Positions 63,261 to 64,000 of a DNA stretch of 64,000 nt are shown here, piece after piece. The DNA comes from an uncultured bacterium (GTDB taxonomy: Bacteria > Cyanobacteriota > Vampirovibrionia > Gastranaerophilales > Gastranaerophilaceae), in assembly GCA_905215335.1 (NCBI GenBank), contig CAJMPQ010000002.1, forward strand, positions 1-64,000, read 5' to 3'. The position numbers were made by a program, and so were the translations under genes. Each line of letters begins with the position of its first letter. Positions within the stretch are counted from its first letter, which is position 1. Below the pieces are notes generated by a model that ran no database searches, had not been told where the DNA came from, and worked only from the letters and a program-made list of their open reading frames with translations.

Positions 63261-63841
63261 TCTAATGGTTTTGTTTTTTCATAATTGATTATTATAAAAT
63301 CAATTCTTTCATTCATAAAATTAAAACCTTTAGTTTTGTCGTAAAAAGGTTCCATTTCGCCGAAGCCTATAGCTCGAATTTTTTGCGGGTTAACTTTTTG
63401 AAACTTTATCATGTAATTAACGATATTATCGGCTCTTGAGGTTGCAAGTTCCCAATTGTATGCGAATTTTGAAGATGTCCAACTGTCAGGTTCTGTATTT
63501 GCTTCTATCATACATTTATAACTTTGGGTGTTTAAAATTGTTGAAATAAGATTAATTACAGGTTTTGAATTTTCGAGAAGAATGTCTTTTCCATTTTCAA
63601 AGAATAGATTACTTGGTAAGCTTATTATGAGTCCTCTTGGAACTCTTGTATATATTACATTATTAGAATTTAACTGTTGCTGAAATATATTTTCTATTTT
63701 TGTAGTTTCTATATTTTGGGTTTGAGTAAGATTTACTTTTATTTTTGGAGGGTATTCTTCAGCTAAACAACTTGAGCTTATTAGTTGTATAAATAAGCTC
63801 AAGTATAATAAAATTTTTATTTTTGTAAAACATCTCCTCAT
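63257..63841 (-). CDS. OmpA/MotB-like periplasmic protein
   Basis: 194 residues with an N-terminal signal sequence (~1-25, ISSSCLA before EEYPP). The C-terminal ~120 residues resemble the OmpA/MotB peptidoglycan-binding domain: IEANTEPD, WELATSRADNIVNYM, IRAIGFGEMEPF and NERIDFII. The usual N-terminal TM helix and plug of MotB are absent. It may link the envelope to peptidoglycan. Start at ATG 63841; TTG 63859 is possible. Confidence 0.78.
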   Translation of the reverse strand: MRRCFTKIKILLYLSLFIQLISSSCLAEEYPPKIKVNLTQTQNIETTKIENIFQQQLNSNNVIYTRVPRGLIISLPSNLFFENGKDILLENSKPVINLISTILNTQSYKCMIEANTEPDSWTSSKFAYNWELATSRADNIVNYMIKFQKVNPQKIRAIGFGEMEPFYDKTKGFNFMNERIDFIIINYEKTKPLD

Positions 63842-63889
63842 ATTTGAAATTATTTTCAAATATAAGAAAATAATCTATTAGCTAATGTG

Positions 63890-64000
63890 TTATGGTTTTA
63901 TTATTGAAATAACGTATTTGTCGTTGAAATATTTTTGAGCACATTCCAAAATTTGTTCAGAAGTTACGTTTTTAACTTTTTCTTTTAATTCTTCTGAAAA
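63890..64000 (-). CDS. 3' end of an M16-peptidase-like gene (partial)
   Basis: Only the last 36 codons lie inside the window; the open frame reaches the edge. The end SEELKEKVKNVTSEQIL then AQKYFNDKYVISIIKP matches the C-terminal style of M16 (insulinase/PqqL-like) zinc peptidase domains. The catalytic HxxEH part is outside the window. Confidence 0.55.
   Translation of the reverse strand, partial: FSEELKEKVKNVTSEQILECAQKYFNDKYVISIIKP

Noticed and set aside
1..64000. tRNA or rRNA genes, CRISPR arrays, insertion sequences, prophage or attachment sites
   Set aside because: Intergenic regions are all under 300 bp; no cloverleaf with GGTTCGAATCC-like arm, no regularly spaced repeats and no transposase or integrase seen.

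Overview
The window is AT-rich (roughly 30% GC by eye), densely coded DNA from a bacterium with an outer membrane: it carries lptC-lptA-type lipopolysaccharide export genes and a heptosyltransferase-type glycosyltransferase, plus DAP-pathway (dapA, dapF), Lgt and secDF genes. Several genes also look cyanobacteria-related, notably the ClpC-like Clp_N repeats and a DprA-like Rossmann protein. With the many TPR proteins, this combination suggests an uncultured-type member of the non-photosynthetic sister lineage of Cyanobacteria (Melainabacteria/Vampirovibrionia, perhaps Gastranaerophilales). That placement is inference; no rRNA or tRNA gene was found to confirm it. No CRISPR array, insertion sequence or prophage is visible, so this looks like chromosomal core and lineage-specific DNA.

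Layout. 0.1-10.3 kb: a PAS histidine kinase with two small membrane proteins, a large TPR protein, a homocitrate/isopropylmalate synthase-family enzyme, mnmA, and a run of TPR, metallophosphoesterase, metallo-beta-lactamase-fold and TPR genes. 10.4-16.9 kb: two lineage-specific membrane proteins, a membrane-anchored thioredoxin, an RpoD-family sigma factor, a small Cro/C1 regulator, corrinoid adenosyltransferase, 5-formyl-THF cyclo-ligase and a Met/Gln-rich coiled-coil protein. 17.1-24.8 kb: a long minus-strand cluster of a ClpX-type zinc-finger-only protein, a HEAT-like protein, ruvX, a DUF1292 protein, a protein made only of Clp_N repeats, tilS, hpt, a GAF histidine kinase and clpP. 24.9-34.8 kb: TPR protein-lgt, a WecA/MraY-type transferase with no standard start codon, glyA, nagZ, a secreted hydrolase-like protein, comF and a hexapeptide acyltransferase. 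34.9-42.9 kb: gyrA, a PC4-like ssDNA-binding protein, priA, a nitrilase-family amidase, bioB and a glucosaminidase. 42.9-50.2 kb (minus): aroE with a long Asn/Gln-rich extension, topA, dprA, TPR protein, lptA, lptC. 50.4-53.7 kb: dapA, secD, secF. 53.8-64 kb: a UvrD/PcrA helicase, an operon of SLOG-type, HEAT-like and EF-hand proteins, rpsF-ssb-rpsR, dapF, a glycosyltransferase 9, a FliA/WhiG-type sigma factor, an OmpA/MotB-like protein and the 3' end of an M16-peptidase-like gene.

Main points of interest: stand-alone Clp substrate/adaptor domains (zinc finger and triple Clp_N) beside clpP without an AAA+ engine; an intrinsically disordered Asn/Gln-rich tail fused to shikimate dehydrogenase; several genes whose -10 box sits 6-7 nt before the start codon (probable leaderless mRNAs); and an apparent non-AUG start in the WecA-like gene.
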